NCBI GenBank assembly: GCA_030848705.1 | Contig: CM061244.1 | Coordinates: 114,625,111-114,689,110, forward strand | Direction of reading: 5' to 3' | Origin: Heracleum sosnowskyi | Lineage: Eukaryota > Streptophyta > Magnoliopsida > Apiales > Apiaceae | DNA length: 64,000 nucleotides | The notes under the pieces: model-generated | What the model was told of the DNA's origin: nothing | The model's database searches: none | The model's input: only the letters and a program-made list of their open reading frames with translations | Shown: positions 24,226 to 35,521 of the stretch, piece by piece | Position numbering within the stretch: the stretch's first letter is position 1 | How the letters are laid out: each line of letters starts with the position of its first letter | Position numbers and translations under genes: made by a program

Positions 24226-24752
24226 AGGTATCCTTGGTGTGTTATATGCACTTTTCTAATCTCAAATATTTTTGACAAAGCAACAATAGTAATATTATGT
24301 GTGTATGTACAAAATATGCAGGTATTTGACACTTGTATTTATCACACCTACCGAACTCCATGTGTTAGGCAATCCAACCGCACTTAATCGAACCATATAA
24401 ATTCATAAAGTTTACTTAATTAATTTTGGCATGGTTTGTGTTTTTTACATAAATTTGTTCAAATTTAAAATTTTTTATAGCATGAATTTGATTGGAAATA
24501 AAAAAAGTAAAAGTGCGTGACAACAAAGTTAATAGTCGATGGAATGTAACACTGACATGTTCTTATAAATGTGGAGTTTTTTGGTCTCAATATTAATCGA
24601 AATCTCGTACAATTAGAAATACAAGTCTCAAATCGGAAGGAAATTATTCTAGGTCGACTACAGATTTTAGTTACAAAATTCTACTAGATTTTCTTGTAAG
24701 GAGACTTGTCCAAATATTGCTAGGTAACGAATTGAAGTGTAGCACTGATCTG
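24226..24752. other. Intergenic, nothing recognised
   Basis: No coding region or repeat identified. Confidence 0.35.
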
Positions 24753-25043
24753 CTCCCTCCGTCCCGGCCATTTGTTTACAAATGGTTGGTTACAAATGGT
24801 TGGGCATGGAGGTTAAGAAAAATAAATAAATTAGTGAAAAAGTGTAAGAAAAGTAGTTAAAGTGATAGAACCTTCAATAATTTATGTATAAAATGAGTAT
24901 AGTGGAAGAAAGTAGTGGAGAAAATAATGGGGGGAGTTAATTTTTAATTATAAAACTTTACTATTTTTGAAAATTTTAGAAATGTAAAAAAATTGGTTGG
25001 GATGTCCAAAAAAGGAAAATGTAAAGAAATGGTTGGGACGGAG
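24753..25043. mobile_element. Stowaway-like MITE (GTCCC family)
   Basis: Begins CTCCCTCCGTCCCGGCCATT and ends GAAATGGTTGGGACGGAG. The interior (GGGCATGGAG, AGTAGTGGAGAAAATAATGG) matches the element at 56309-56620, so both belong to one family. The flanking TA is not intact. Confidence 0.65.
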
Positions 25044-25951
25044 ATAATAATTTTTTACGAAAATGTTGGAGTTTACATAAATATCTATCTGACGAACACT
25101 TCAGTTATTGAATTAAAAGATAATTGGAAAGGTAGAATTAAGTTTTGCTACTCTTGGCACTGTAAGGTCGATGTATAGAGATTAATTCGTGAAGAAGCTG
25201 GCTTGCTGCTGTCCATTGAATCTAGCACTCCTGAATTTTTTGTACAAATAATTAATCTTTTATCTTCAGACGTTATGTTTTTTCATTAAAAGAAAACTGA
25301 TACTACTAATATAGAACCATCTCTATCACTTCAATGAAAAAATATTACTAGTGTACATAAAATTAGAAAAATGTTAGAGCATTCAACGAAAATTTTCAAA
25401 AAATCTTCTAGTTTTTTTTATTAATTGAGAACATTTTTAATAAAAATCTTTTAAATTTTTTAATCATGTATATATATGCATCTAAAAATTAAAAAATATA
25501 ACATGTTTGTCACATCATTATATATAATTTTTGAAATTTTTATTGGATGCTATGATATTACTTGATTAATTCATCTAAAAGACTAAAACACTTAAATGGA
25601 TCCGGTTTGACTAATTTTGCAATATTTCGACATAAAAATACAGTACATATTTTCGAATAAACTGTCGTACTCCGTACTAATTATGTTCAAAATTATTCAA
25701 TTACTCCTATTTAGGATTCGGTTTTCAATTTTCTGTTATACTGGTAGGTCCACTAAATTATTAAAATGTGGGTCTTATTTTAATTATCCAATGATCATCA
25801 TATGTAAGGGGAATAGCTGGCTCTAGAACCCACCCAAACTACTCCTCACCTCAGTCCTCACTCCTCACGTCCTTCATCTCGGTCCGGTAATTTGTGTATT
25901 CTTTGGTGGTGTTGTTTAGAACATCTCCGAGAGTCTTTTAACTCATCAATA
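25044..25951. other. Intergenic, nothing recognised
   Basis: A/T-rich sequence with no supported gene on either strand. Confidence 0.4.
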
Positions 25952-27381
25952 TCTATACTATATTATTAAAGTCGAAATATTGAAAGTTTTCGGTTTTCAG
26001 TTAGTTTTTGGTTTTATTCTACATTAATATTTCACTATATTTTACTACATAAAAATCAAATAATATTGAAATCAAATAAAAAAAATGGAAATTTGGGATC
26101 TAATTTGTTTAAATTTAGGATACACTGTTAAAAATATACTTCTTTCTTTTTAGGATAACGAAATCTAATACAAATCAAATCTTTTATGTAATTGTATTAT
26201 TGTCAAGTTACCAAAATAGTAACTAGATGATTGGCTTTTATAATTTAAAATATATTTTTTAATAAAATCTACTCCTTTTTTCCAAAAATATCATTACAAT
26301 TATATTTAAATTAAAACATATTACCTTTTATATTTGTTATTACTAAAATTTATGTTTTCCAAAAATAGGAGGTGCAATTCTTACTTATTTATTTGAAAAC
26401 TTATTTTAATATTTTATTTAATAAATAATAAAATAATATAAAAATAGTAACTAACGGATTGTCATTTATAATTAAAAAAAAATCTAACAAAATCTACTCC
26501 TTTTCCAAAACTATCACGACAATTACCTTTAAATTAAAACATAATATCTTTTATATTTGTTATCACTAAAATCTCTATTTTCCAAAAATATGAGGTGCAA
26601 TCCTTACTTATTTATTTTAAAATATATTTTAATACTCTATTTAATAAATAATAAAATAATATAAAAATATTAACTAGTTGATTGCCTTTTATAATTAAAA
26701 TATTTTTTTTCCTAACAAAATCTTCTTCTTTTTCAAAAATATCTCGGACAATTATCTTTAAATTAAAATATATTACCATTTATATTTCTTATCACTAAAA
26801 TCTTTCTTTTCCAAAAATATCAAGTGCAACTCTTACTTATATATTTTAAAACTTATTTTAATACTTTTAATTATTTAAAAAAAACTTACCTATTTTAACA
26901 AGTGAACGTATTTTTTTAACAAATACAATTAATATAATTAAAACACATCTAAAAATTTTATAGGTAATTACTTTATTTTAATTAAAACATATTAGCTTTC
27001 CTATTTGTCCTTATTAAAAAAACTTACTTATTTTAACATGTCAACGTATTTTTTTAATAAATACAAATAATATAATTAAAACACTTCTAAAAATATCACG
27101 GACAATTACTTTTTTTTTTAATTAAAACATGTTAGATTTTCTATATTTCCTTATTATTAATATTATTTTATTATAAATTAATATTAATAATACATCATTT
27201 ATCTTCATCAACCCCATTTGTATTTTTTAATATATTTTTTTACGTTACAATTAATATTTAAGTTTCTCATTTTATAATTTATCATATTAATTTTTCCTTT
27301 TATTTTAATATTTTCCGTTCACATTAAATGTTTTAGTTTATTATTTTCTAAGGCACGTGTCTTGCACGGGTTACAGGCTAG
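25952..27381 (+). mobile_element. Helitron A, family 1 (1430 bp, non-autonomous)
   Basis: The 5' end is TCTATACTATATTATTAAAG, the canonical plant Helitron start, preceded by host A. The 3' end is GCACGTGTCTTGCACGGG then TTACAGGCTAG, with a CTAG terminus followed by host T. The hairpin-forming CGTG...CACG precedes the end as expected. No Rep/helicase coding. The interior carries three units of an about 225-bp tandem repeat (26220-26870). Confidence 0.85.
26220..26880. repeat. About 225-bp tandem repeat, Helitron A
   Basis: Units begin near 26220, 26448 and 26669. Shared landmarks are TAACTAG.TGATTG..TTTTATAA, TTTTCCAAAAATATCA and AGGTGCAAT(C/T)CTTACTTATT. The same unit recurs in Helitrons B and C. 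Confidence 0.75.
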
Positions 27382-28055
27382 TATATATATATAATATAAT
27401 GGAGAATACGCGGGAGCTTAGGTGACGCCCCTAAGATCGTCTAAATCTATTTTTTTTTTAATTTTCTAGAATTTTAGAATTTTAAATATTGATAAATAAA
27501 AAAATATCCTTTAACATATTAGAATTAGATTAGATGTTTGAATTTATTGAGAAGAAGATTTCAAATTTATAGTGAAAATATATATAATTAAAAGTTCTAT
27601 TTGAAATAGAATAGGTGTTTGAATTTGTAGATGGAAAGAGTTCAAATATAAAAGAAATTCTATTTGAAGTAGAATATGTGTTTCGATTTATAGAGGATAA
27701 GAGTTCGGATATTAAAGATGTACTTGCAATTAAAAATTCTATTAGAAGTAGAAGTAGAATAAGAGTTTGTAATACATACCTAAAAATTCTATTTGAAGTA
27801 GAATATGTAAAGTTATATATGTGTTTTTTCAACGAAAGAGTGTCTCATTAAAAAAGAGTATGATAACATAAAAATTAATATATAAGACAAGTATATATTT
27901 AATATATTAAATTTGAGATTTTGATATTAAAAAGGAAAACGTGTTTCACGGGAGGACGGCTTATTAGCGAGGACCGAGTAATTTTCGTAATTTATTTGAT
28001 AGAATTTTAAAAAAAAAAATATTACGCCATCGCGAAACGCGGTTTTTTCAACTAG
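27382..28055 (+). mobile_element. Family-2 Helitron abutting Helitron A
   Basis: Starts directly after Helitron A's CTAG with TATATATATATAATATAATG, then GGAGAATACG and a GACGCCCCTAAGATCG block equivalent to the family-2 subterminal region. Ends with CATCGCGAAACGCGGTTTTT then TCAACTAG at 28052-28055, followed by T. An internal minisatellite at 27530-27800 repeats AAAATTCTATTTGAAGTAGAAT-like units. Confidence 0.65.
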
Positions 28056-28337
28056 TTTTTAAATATATTATAAAAAATTAAGTTTTTAATAAGGTATTAT
28101 ATTGATTTGTGTGTCAATTTCAATAACACACTCTATATTTGCTCTTTATTTCATATTTTATTATTATTTTAACTTCACTAGGACAAATATTCAAATTCAA
28201 ATTGGAGGGAATTAATTTTTTATTAATAAAATATAACTTAAGAGCTACTAGTTGCTCTTAAAATAGAGGAGAGAGAAGAGACTCTTAATTTTTTAAAGAG
28301 TTTCTCTAAGAGTCTCTTGGAACTTTATTTTCACTCA
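28056..28337. other. Intergenic, nothing recognised
   Basis: A/T-rich spacer between two Helitrons. Confidence 0.4.
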
Positions 28338-29262
28338 TTTATACTATATTATTAAAGTCAAAACATTGAAAGTTTTGGTTTTCGGTTAACGGTCGGTTTT
28401 TGGTTTTAGGTACTTTTTCTAATTAATAAATTAACAATATAATAAAAATTCGGGAAAGTTTTATTCTACATTAATATTTCACTATATTTTACTACATAAA
28501 AATCAAATAATATTGAAATCTAATCAAAAAAATGAAAATGTGGGATCTAATTTGTTTAAATTTAGGATACACTCCTACAAATATACTTATTTCTTTTTAG
28601 GATAACGAAAATTACTACAAATCAAATCTTTAATGGAATTGTATTATTGTCAACTTACCAAAATAGTAACTAGATAATTGACTTTTATAATTAAAATATA
28701 TTTTTTCTAACAAAATCTACCTCTTTTCCAAAAATATCATTAAAATTATCTTTAAATTAAAACATTTTACCTTTTATATTTGTTATTACTAAATCTATGT
28801 TTTCCAAAAATATGAGCTGCAATTCTTACTTATTTATTTTAAAACCTATTTTAATACTCTATTTAATATATAATAAAATAATATAAAAATAGTAACTAAC
28901 TGATTGCCTTTTATAATTAAAAAAAAATCTAACAAAAGCTACTCCTTTTCCAAAAATATCACGACAATTACCTTTAAATTAAAACATAATATCTTTTATA
29001 TTTGTTATCACTAAAATCTCTATTTTCCAAAAATATGAGGTGCAATCCATACTTATTTATTTTAAAATCTATTTTAATACTCTATTTAATAAATAATAAA
29101 ATAATATAAAAATATTAACTAGCTGATTGCCTTTTATAATGAAATATTTTTTTTCTAACAAAATCTACTTCTTTTCCAAAAATATCACGGACAATTATCT
29201 TTAAATTAAAATATATTACCTTTTATATTTGTTATCACTAAAATCTCTATTTTCCAAAAATA

Positions 29263-29267
29263 TCAAG
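29263..29267. repeat. Target site duplication TCAAG (left)
   Basis: TCAAG before the left LTR equals 43225-43229 after the right LTR. Joined once, it restores the Helitron repeat AAAAATATCAAGTGCAACTC seen intact at 26815. Confidence 0.95.
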
Positions 29268-29578
29268 TGTTAGAAATGAATACCACTAGAAACTAGAGAG
29301 AGGGGGGGTGAATGGATAGTTTGATATATTTTTCGATCTTGAAAACTAAGTAGACAACTGTATGTGATTATGATATGTAAAATGCAGAAAGTAAATAACA
29401 CACACAATCACTTTAATCTACTTTGTATAAGCAAATTAAATACTACAGCTTTCCAGGAAATTCACAATCGAATTTCTGGCTTCTAAACAAGAACAGTTTG
29501 AACTTGCTTGCTTACAGAGAAAAGAGCTTAGCAAATAACTATGTGTATCTCTCTTCCAGCTTACAGTTGCGTGTGCAC

Positions 29579-29590
29579 GATATATATATT
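29579..29590 (-). promoter_or_regulatory. Candidate LTR TATA box
   Basis: TATATATAT sits about 930 bp into the LTR in the sense (minus) direction, leaving about 300 bp for R and U5. The second copy is at 42286-42297. The motif array lies upstream, that is in U3. Confidence 0.45.
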
Positions 29591-29884
29591 CCCCTATACA
29601 AACTAGGCACACACAATATTACACAGCTACCCCTTCTGAAAGTCCAACTTGTCCTGCCATAAGAAGTTCACTGTGTCAGGAAGGACCACCTGCTTTTCAG
29701 AGTCTTTCCCGTTTCTGTAGCTGCTTGTCTCTTATCTTTCTCTCCAAGTTTAGCTGTAGATTTGCCATCTGTTCTTTGGACCACCTTGCCAGAACAAATG
29801 CTTCAGTATTTGTCTCCTTTGATTCTTGGTTCTGTACCTTGATTTGTCTTGTTATGAACGGCTAAGTGTTGATATCGTGAACTC

Positions 29885-30200
29885 CACTTTATCCCTGACT
29901 TCGCGATCTCCCTTGTGAGGACTATGCGATATAGCCTTTGAAGACTTTGCGACATAGGTCATTTGATGACTATGCGACATAGGTCATTTGATGACTATGC
30001 GACATAGGTCATTTGATGACTATGCGACATAGGGCTTCTGAGGACTTCACGATCTAGGCTCCTTTGACTTTGCTGACTTCAACACTTCACGACATGTGTC
30101 TTGAGGACTTCTCGACATAGTACAAAATGGACTATGCGATATAGTACTTCACGACATGGATATTGGTGACTTCACGACATAGCTTTCTTTTGACTTTGCT
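29885..30200. repeat. GACTATGCGACATAG motif array in U3
   Basis: About 13 variants of GACT(A/T)(T/C)(G/A)CGA(C/T)ATAG in one orientation, including a 25-bp unit (GACATAGGTCATTTGATGAC + TATGC) repeated three times at 29951-30025. The same array occurs in the other LTR at 42592-42907. The core TCGCGA is self-complementary. Confidence 0.85.
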
Positions 30201-30517
30201 ATATAATGCCTTAGACAAATTCCTGCAACTTATTTCTTCATGGCCTTGTTCAACTCTATCCTGCTGCATGAACACTTCTGAACTTCTACCAGGATAATTA
30301 TTCAATGGCCTATATACATTCTAGATGCAAGAATTTTACTAAGCTCATTATAAATCTGAGCATACATGATAAAGCTATTGTCCATGAAAACAAGACAAGG
30401 ACATTTAGAGACCTATACTATATCCCAGTGATAGAAAACACTAGGTCATGTAATGTGACATAGTCACATAGTGTAGGCTTGTTAATAGTGGTATTCAGAC
30501 ATGTCTTGAGCCTAACA

Positions 30518-30530
30518 ATCTCCCCCAAAT
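30518..30530 (-). other. Polypurine tract
   Basis: On the sense strand TTTGGGGGAGATTG immediately precedes the 3' LTR start TGTTAGGC. This is the expected primer site for plus-strand DNA synthesis. Confidence 0.85.
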
Positions 30531-30670
30531 TGTGAGTAAGATCCTTAGGCACAATTTCATGTCTGATAACAAGCCTAACTTACATAAAAGGAAATTTAGT
30601 AACAGAGGGAACAATTCATGAACCTTGAGATCAGAAATTTGATTACATAGAAAAATTGAAAGCTTACAGA

Positions 30671-33600
30671 TTACTTTTGTTGCTCAACAGCTTCAGCTTC
30701 CAATTGCTTCTCTAGCAAATCATCATATATCTTCTTTTTCCTTATCTCTTCTTTTCTCTTCAAGTCTATGATGGCTTCTTGAAGTTCTTCTCTTGCAATC
30801 AGTTCTTCAATGATAGGTGAGCCTTCCAAGTCATCAATTGCAGCCTTGAGTGCACTTTCTACATAGGAATCAAGAAACTCCATCCTTATTTTGCTTTGAC
30901 CTCCATGTGAGTTTTTGTACTCCACAATGTAAGGATTTTGCTTGACCCTGCACAACCCTTTCTGCCTTAGCTCTTTAGCCCTCTCCTCCATCTCAGCCAT
31001 TTCTTTTTCTCTCTGAATCTTCTTCTTTTCATTCTCTTTCCTCATGTTTTCTTCATAATCAGCATGCATCTTCAAGTACCTGGCAATATCTATCTTCCAT
31101 GTCCTTTCTTCTCTTTCTTCAAAATTCAGTAAGGCATTTATCCTTTCAAGCTCATACTTATAGAAATATTGCCAGCTTCCTTGCTTCATTATCCTTTCTC
31201 TTCCATCAGTGTACTTGATCTCTAGATGATCCAACTTCACTTTGACTTCAAAGATCCTTTGAGCCCTCAAAAATGCTAGGGCATCTTCATCATAGTCCTC
31301 ATCTAGTGGAAGCACATTGATGCCAGTAACATTTGTGAGTTTTCCAGTCTTCTTTGTTATCCTTATCCTTTTGGGTACACTCTTGATCTTCAAATGCTTC
31401 ACAAGAGATACCTTTCTGGAACAAGGAGAATTAGTCTTCAGTGCCACATCACTTGGAAGAAGCTTTATTCCTTTCCCCTTCATCCACTGTAACACTCCAC
31501 TAGCTGTAACTTTGTGGAAGTGTTTTCTTGATATTTCTTTTGTGGCTTCACCCTTCTTCTGTGGCAACTCAAGTTCAGAAGTCATGGATAATGATTTTGG
31601 AGGATCATTGCTAACAGTACCCACCCTAGACTTAGAGTCTTGTGTTGTGGTTAAAGTACTACTAGCAATGTCCTTGACTTGCTGAATTCCACTCCTAGTT
31701 CTCTTCACTGTCTCCTTTGCCCCCTTTGTGTCATCACCAGCATCTGTAGATTTCTTGGAAGATTTGCTCCTGCTGCTGTCACTTGGTACATCCTTATTAC
31801 TCCTTGAATGAGATCTCCTCCTGTAGGTTTTCTCCTCATCATCATCCTCCCCATCCTTCTTCTTGTTCTTTTCTGTGACAGATTCTGGCAAAACACCATG
31901 AATCAGAAAAGATTGTAGAATGTTAATCATCTCTAATTCCTCTGCTGTCTTGACTCCTTTCTTTGCTCTCAGCATTTGCAGCACCTGATTGATCTTTGTG
32001 TTATTCTTCATTTGCAGATCTTTGGGAATGACTAGTTGGTCAATACTTCTGACTTTGGATAGACTTTGAAAAATTACTGTCCTTGGCTTGGGTATGACCT
32101 CAGGCAGTCTTTGATTTTGGTCCATCTCCAAGTCATTATAAAGACTTTCATTGTTAGCCCCACTCTTTTCAATCAACTCCAGAATTATTGACACTTCAGT
32201 GAACTTCAGTTTCTCCAGAGTTTGAAATGCTAAGTGCCACAAGCAGTTGTCCTTGCATACCATGATTATTTCTCTCAGATAAACATCCCTGATTTTCCTG
32301 ACTGCAACTGTGAAGTACTTGATGCTTTCCCTGAGCTTCTTTCTATATGCTTGTGCATCTCCTTGAGCATTCTTGTAGGTGGCTTTCAGAAACTCCAGGA
32401 ATGCCTCATCATGATAGATGTTAGAGTTGGCAACTTCCTGTAGCTTGGCCTCAGTGATAAGTGAAGCTTGGGTAGGTTTAGCAATTGGAGTAGGTATAGC
32501 AGGTTGAGAGGTTGAGATGTCTTTAGGCATTGTGGATGGATAGAATGTTGTGGTGACTGTGCTTTTCTGACCTTGTGCATTGATGACCTCTACAGGGGGA
32601 AGATTGATTGGCTTTATTGTCTCTTCAATGAGCTTGCCCTTAAGTTTTGACTGCTTGGTAGGTGCTCCCCCTGTCTTTTTCACATTGACATCCTTTCCTT
32701 TCTCCCCCTTAGGCTTGGGATCAGACAAAATGTCTTGAGTTTCCCCAGGAATGGGCAGGTTCATAGATCTCATCATTGAGGTCATCATTTGTTGCTGCAC
32801 CAGCAAAATGTTTGTTGTGTTGGTGCCTTGATCATCTAGTTTATCATTGAGTTGGCTTAGAGATGTAGATAGCATTCTGTTTTCATCCTTGAGAGAGGCC
32901 ACTTCTCTTTCTAAGCCATCCACCTTGGAGAATAATTGTTGAGACCTAAATGAGTTGAGGGATTGATCTTTGACCCTGGCAAAATCATATTTGGAGATGT
33001 CTGACAGAGGGACTTCATCCACCAGCTTATCACCATACTGGTTTTTCCACATGACATTCAACATAGCATTGGTGGTGATGGTAGATTTTGCTTGATTTTC
33101 CAGTGTAGAAGCCAGTTTCTTGATGTTGTCTGTGACCATGGCAAGAGTCACATCCATCATGGACACATTGGTGGAGGTTTTCTGGACTTCTTTGAGGATA
33201 CCATCCACCTTGGGAAAATCAGAGAGATAAGAGGTTCTGAGCTTAGTGAGGGATCTTTCTGTCTCCTCCTGAATTGAAGAAATCTCTGATTGAAGCCCTT
33301 TCCCAAGATAATGCAGAGCCTTCAACTGGTTCTTGTATACATCATTCACAGCATCATAGATGGCAACAGGAGAAAGATCCTTAGCATTGGAGCCCAGAGA
33401 GGTGAGGTATTCTTCTCTCACAAAAGCCAGGGCATCCTTGAGCTTGAGAGTCCTCTTAGCATCCAACCAGGCATCCACATTCCCCTCTGGTTCAGCTGTA
33501 TCCACAATCTTCTCCTGTTGAGCTTCAACATCCTCCTTATGGCATAGCAGGATAGCTTCATAATCAGCATTTGGAAGGTTGGAGGTGAGGAGATGTTGAG

Positions 33601-35521
33601 CTATCTTTGAGAACTCATCAATCTGTGCCACATGGAGATCTTGTATGGCTTCTTCAGACATTTTGGAAGGCACAGATGACGATCCTGAAGGCCTGTCATG
33701 GTGCACAGGCTTCAGCCATTCTGACATTGTGGCCTGAGCCAAGTGAGAGCTAGTGCTAGGCACTTCATGAGATGTGTGAGTTTGAGTCTCCTCCAGCCTT
33801 GGAATGGCTGTAGGGTCTGATGTTGTCTCCATTGAAATGGGATGGGTTACAACATCAGCCCTATATGTCTGTGAAGACAGTTCCACATCCCTAAGGATGG
33901 GAGAATTTGGCACAGAGTCTCCAGTGAAAACTGGTGAATCCTCCATGTTTGTGTTGGTGTCATTAGGATATGCCTCAGCATGCATTCCCTGACCAACTGA
34001 ATGTGGGTCCTGAGTGGTGAGCACAGTGTCAAGCACCATGTCACTTGAAGTTGGCTCAATCACAGGGCTGGATTGTGATTGATCAAGGGCAAGATTGTCA
34101 TGAGTATGACTCTCTTGTTCAGAAGAAATTTTAGTGGAAGAATCTGAGAGAGAAGTGGGGTTCAGATTGGATTTTAGCAACTCCCCCTGAGAAATAGGAG
34201 GAGTTTCAACATTGATGTGCTCTCCACTTAGTGTTTGATCACCCTTATCACTCCTAGGGTCAAGAGTGAGGTCTTGACCCTGTGCAGACTCGTTACAACT
34301 TGCAGTGGGGAGGCTGCTCTTTTCAATACCCATGACCTGTTGAGAGGCCATAGACAGTAGCAGGTGTACCCCTTTTTGCACATCTGAATCCTGTTGAGAG
34401 GATGCAGTGGTGGCTACAGATTTTGATTTCTTCTTTGGTCTGGTGAGAGGTGACTCAGGAATCTCACTTGCTAACTCTACAGATTCATGGATAATAGCTA
34501 GGGTTCTCTTCTTCTTCTTTTTAGTAACATCAACCTTTTGAGAGATTGATGCACTTGGCTGACTATCCTCTATAGTGGTGTTTACAGTGGGGTTGCTGGA
34601 TGGGATAGGGAGGCTTGGGTTAGACTGTGATGCTCCTTCAGTCTCAGCCTCCCCTGTCCAGGAAAGAGCATGGTATATGGGCTTATCAAGTGGATAAGAC
34701 GCGAATGTGTCCTGCATATGCGGGGTCACACTCAAGATCACATCCACTTGATTCCTTGTGTCCAATGAACCAAACAGAATCTTGGACATGGACTTGGAAT
34801 AAGCCATCTTTGATTTATCAATACCCTCCAAGTCATGGACATTAGCATCAAGATAATTTAAAATAACTTGAAGAAAGCGAGGGTAAAAGATGTCATTACC
34901 TCTTCCACGGACTGTCCTCCCTAGCCTTTGAGTCAACTCCTTGAGGATTATTGCTCCAACATTGATTTCCTGATTGTAGGCTAGGGAATAGGCCAGCTTC
35001 ACAGCAATGTGACTGATATGGTCCCATCCTGTCTTTCTGCAAAGGAACACCTTCTGGAGTGCATCAAATAGAAATGACCACTCCCTTCTTACAAACTTCT
35101 TATTCAGCTTTCCAGTATCTATCTCATCAGCATACTGAATGAAGGTCATGAAGTCTACTATTTGAGCATCAGTAGCTTCTTGGTCATGACCCTCCACCTT
35201 GAACCCTAAAGCTTCATTTATCTCCTTCTCCCCAAACTGGAAGTGTTTGCCTCCAATTGAACAAGCTATCTCCTGGAACGAAGTTCCATCTTCCCTGGCC
35301 ATTGTAGAAACCAACGCCGTTCGCCAAAATCCTTCCAATACATCAACATACAACGTGGGGTTCAAGGTTAGGGCTCGGCGGAGGTAGGAGTCGTTCAGGA
35401 ACCGTACAAAACACTTGTACCTGGGTTTAGCCTCAGCCTCAGAGGGAATGGTGAGAAGATTTGTTTCTTTGGGGATGGTTAAAGGAATAGAGGAGGATTC
35501 TGTTTGAGATTTGGGTGCCAT
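30671..35521 (-). CDS. Third ORF of the retrotransposon, 1616 aa, unknown function (env-like position)
   Basis: One uninterrupted frame of 1616 codons between pol and the PPT, where Sireviruses may carry an env-like gene. Residues about 30-300 look globular (YKCFVRFLND, LYVDVLEGFWRTALV). About 310-680 is Ser/Thr/Pro/Gln-rich with basic clusters KKKKKR (about 333) and RPKKKSKS. About 700-960 contains heptad-rich helices (KVDGLEREVASLKDENRML). About 1060-1200 looks ordered. About 1220-1290 is alternately acidic (DGEDDDEE) and Arg/Ser-rich. The last about 150 residues are a charged coiled coil (REKEMAEMEERAKELRQKG). I see no signal peptide, transmembrane segment or furin-like site, so it is not a canonical envelope protein; basic clusters and coiled coils would fit a nuclear or scaffold protein. 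It is far longer than usual copia accessory ORFs. Its openness in a young element argues for function. Confidence 0.85.
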   Translation of the reverse strand: MAPKSQTESSSIPLTIPKETNLLTIPSEAEAKPRYKCFVRFLNDSYLRRALTLNPTLYVDVLEGFWRTALVSTMAREDGTSFQEIACSIGGKHFQFGEKEINEALGFKVEGHDQEATDAQIVDFMTFIQYADEIDTGKLNKKFVRREWSFLFDALQKVFLCRKTGWDHISHIAVKLAYSLAYNQEINVGAIILKELTQRLGRTVRGRGNDIFYPRFLQVILNYLDANVHDLEGIDKSKMAYSKSMSKILFGSLDTRNQVDVILSVTPHMQDTFASYPLDKPIYHALSWTGEAETEGASQSNPSLPIPSSNPTVNTTIEDSQPSASISQKVDVTKKKKKRTLAIIHESVELASEIPESPLTRPKKKSKSVATTASSQQDSDVQKGVHLLLSMASQQVMGIEKSSLPTASCNESAQGQDLTLDPRSDKGDQTLSGEHINVETPPISQGELLKSNLNPTSLSDSSTKISSEQESHTHDNLALDQSQSSPVIEPTSSDMVLDTVLTTQDPHSVGQGMHAEAYPNDTNTNMEDSPVFTGDSVPNSPILRDVELSSQTYRADVVTHPISMETTSDPTAIPRLEETQTHTSHEVPSTSSHLAQATMSEWLKPVHHDRPSGSSSVPSKMSEEAIQDLHVAQIDEFSKIAQHLLTSNLPNADYEAILLCHKEDVEAQQEKIVDTAEPEGNVDAWLDAKRTLKLKDALAFVREEYLTSLGSNAKDLSPVAIYDAVNDVYKNQLKALHYLGKGLQSEISSIQEETERSLTKLRTSYLSDFPKVDGILKEVQKTSTNVSMMDVTLAMVTDNIKKLASTLENQAKSTITTNAMLNVMWKNQYGDKLVDEVPLSDISKYDFARVKDQSLNSFRSQQLFSKVDGLEREVASLKDENRMLSTSLSQLNDKLDDQGTNTTNILLVQQQMMTSMMRSMNLPIPGETQDILSDPKPKGEKGKDVNVKKTGGAPTKQSKLKGKLIEETIKPINLPPVEVINAQGQKSTVTTTFYPSTMPKDISTSQPAIPTPIAKPTQASLITEAKLQEVANSNIYHDEAFLEFLKATYKNAQGDAQAYRKKLRESIKYFTVAVRKIRDVYLREIIMVCKDNCLWHLAFQTLEKLKFTEVSIILELIEKSGANNESLYNDLEMDQNQRLPEVIPKPRTVIFQSLSKVRSIDQLVIPKDLQMKNNTKINQVLQMLRAKKGVKTAEELEMINILQSFLIHGVLPESVTEKNKKKDGEDDDEEKTYRRRSHSRSNKDVPSDSSRSKSSKKSTDAGDDTKGAKETVKRTRSGIQQVKDIASSTLTTTQDSKSRVGTVSNDPPKSLSMTSELELPQKKGEATKEISRKHFHKVTASGVLQWMKGKGIKLLPSDVALKTNSPCSRKVSLVKHLKIKSVPKRIRITKKTGKLTNVTGINVLPLDEDYDEDALAFLRAQRIFEVKVKLDHLEIKYTDGRERIMKQGSWQYFYKYELERINALLNFEEREERTWKIDIARYLKMHADYEENMRKENEKKKIQREKEMAEMEERAKELRQKGLCRVKQNPYIVEYKNSHGGQSKIRMEFLDSYVESALKAAIDDLEGSPIIEELIAREELQEAIIDLKRKEEIRKKKIYDDLLEKQLEAEAVEQQK

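Larger units (their letters stand above)
29268..30517 (-). repeat. 3' LTR (left copy), 1250 bp
   Basis: The plus strand starts TGTTAGAAATGAATACC and ends GAGCCTAACA, with TGTTAG/CTAACA inverted ends. The U3 part (29880-30200) contains about 13 copies of a GACT.TGCGACATAG motif, three of them in a perfect 25-bp tandem. A G7 run lies near its low-coordinate end. Confidence 0.95.

Noticed and set aside
27530..27851. Overlapping ORFs on both strands with repeated SNRI or EVEYV words
   Set aside because: Products of a minisatellite inside a Helitron; no conserved protein features.
29423..29662. 79-codon ORF present in both LTRs (also 42130-42369)
   Set aside because: Antisense to the LTR transcript, located around the R/U5 region, with no recognisable protein; duplicated only because the LTR is.
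29951..30025. Three identical 25-bp tandem units in the LTR, superficially CRISPR-like
   Set aside because: The units are contiguous without unique spacers, duplicated in both LTRs, and the organism is a plant.
31317..31685. Plus-strand ORF of 122 codons
   Set aside because: Entirely antisense to the intact 1616-codon ORF; no independent support. The same holds for the other short ORFs opposite gag, pol and ORF3.
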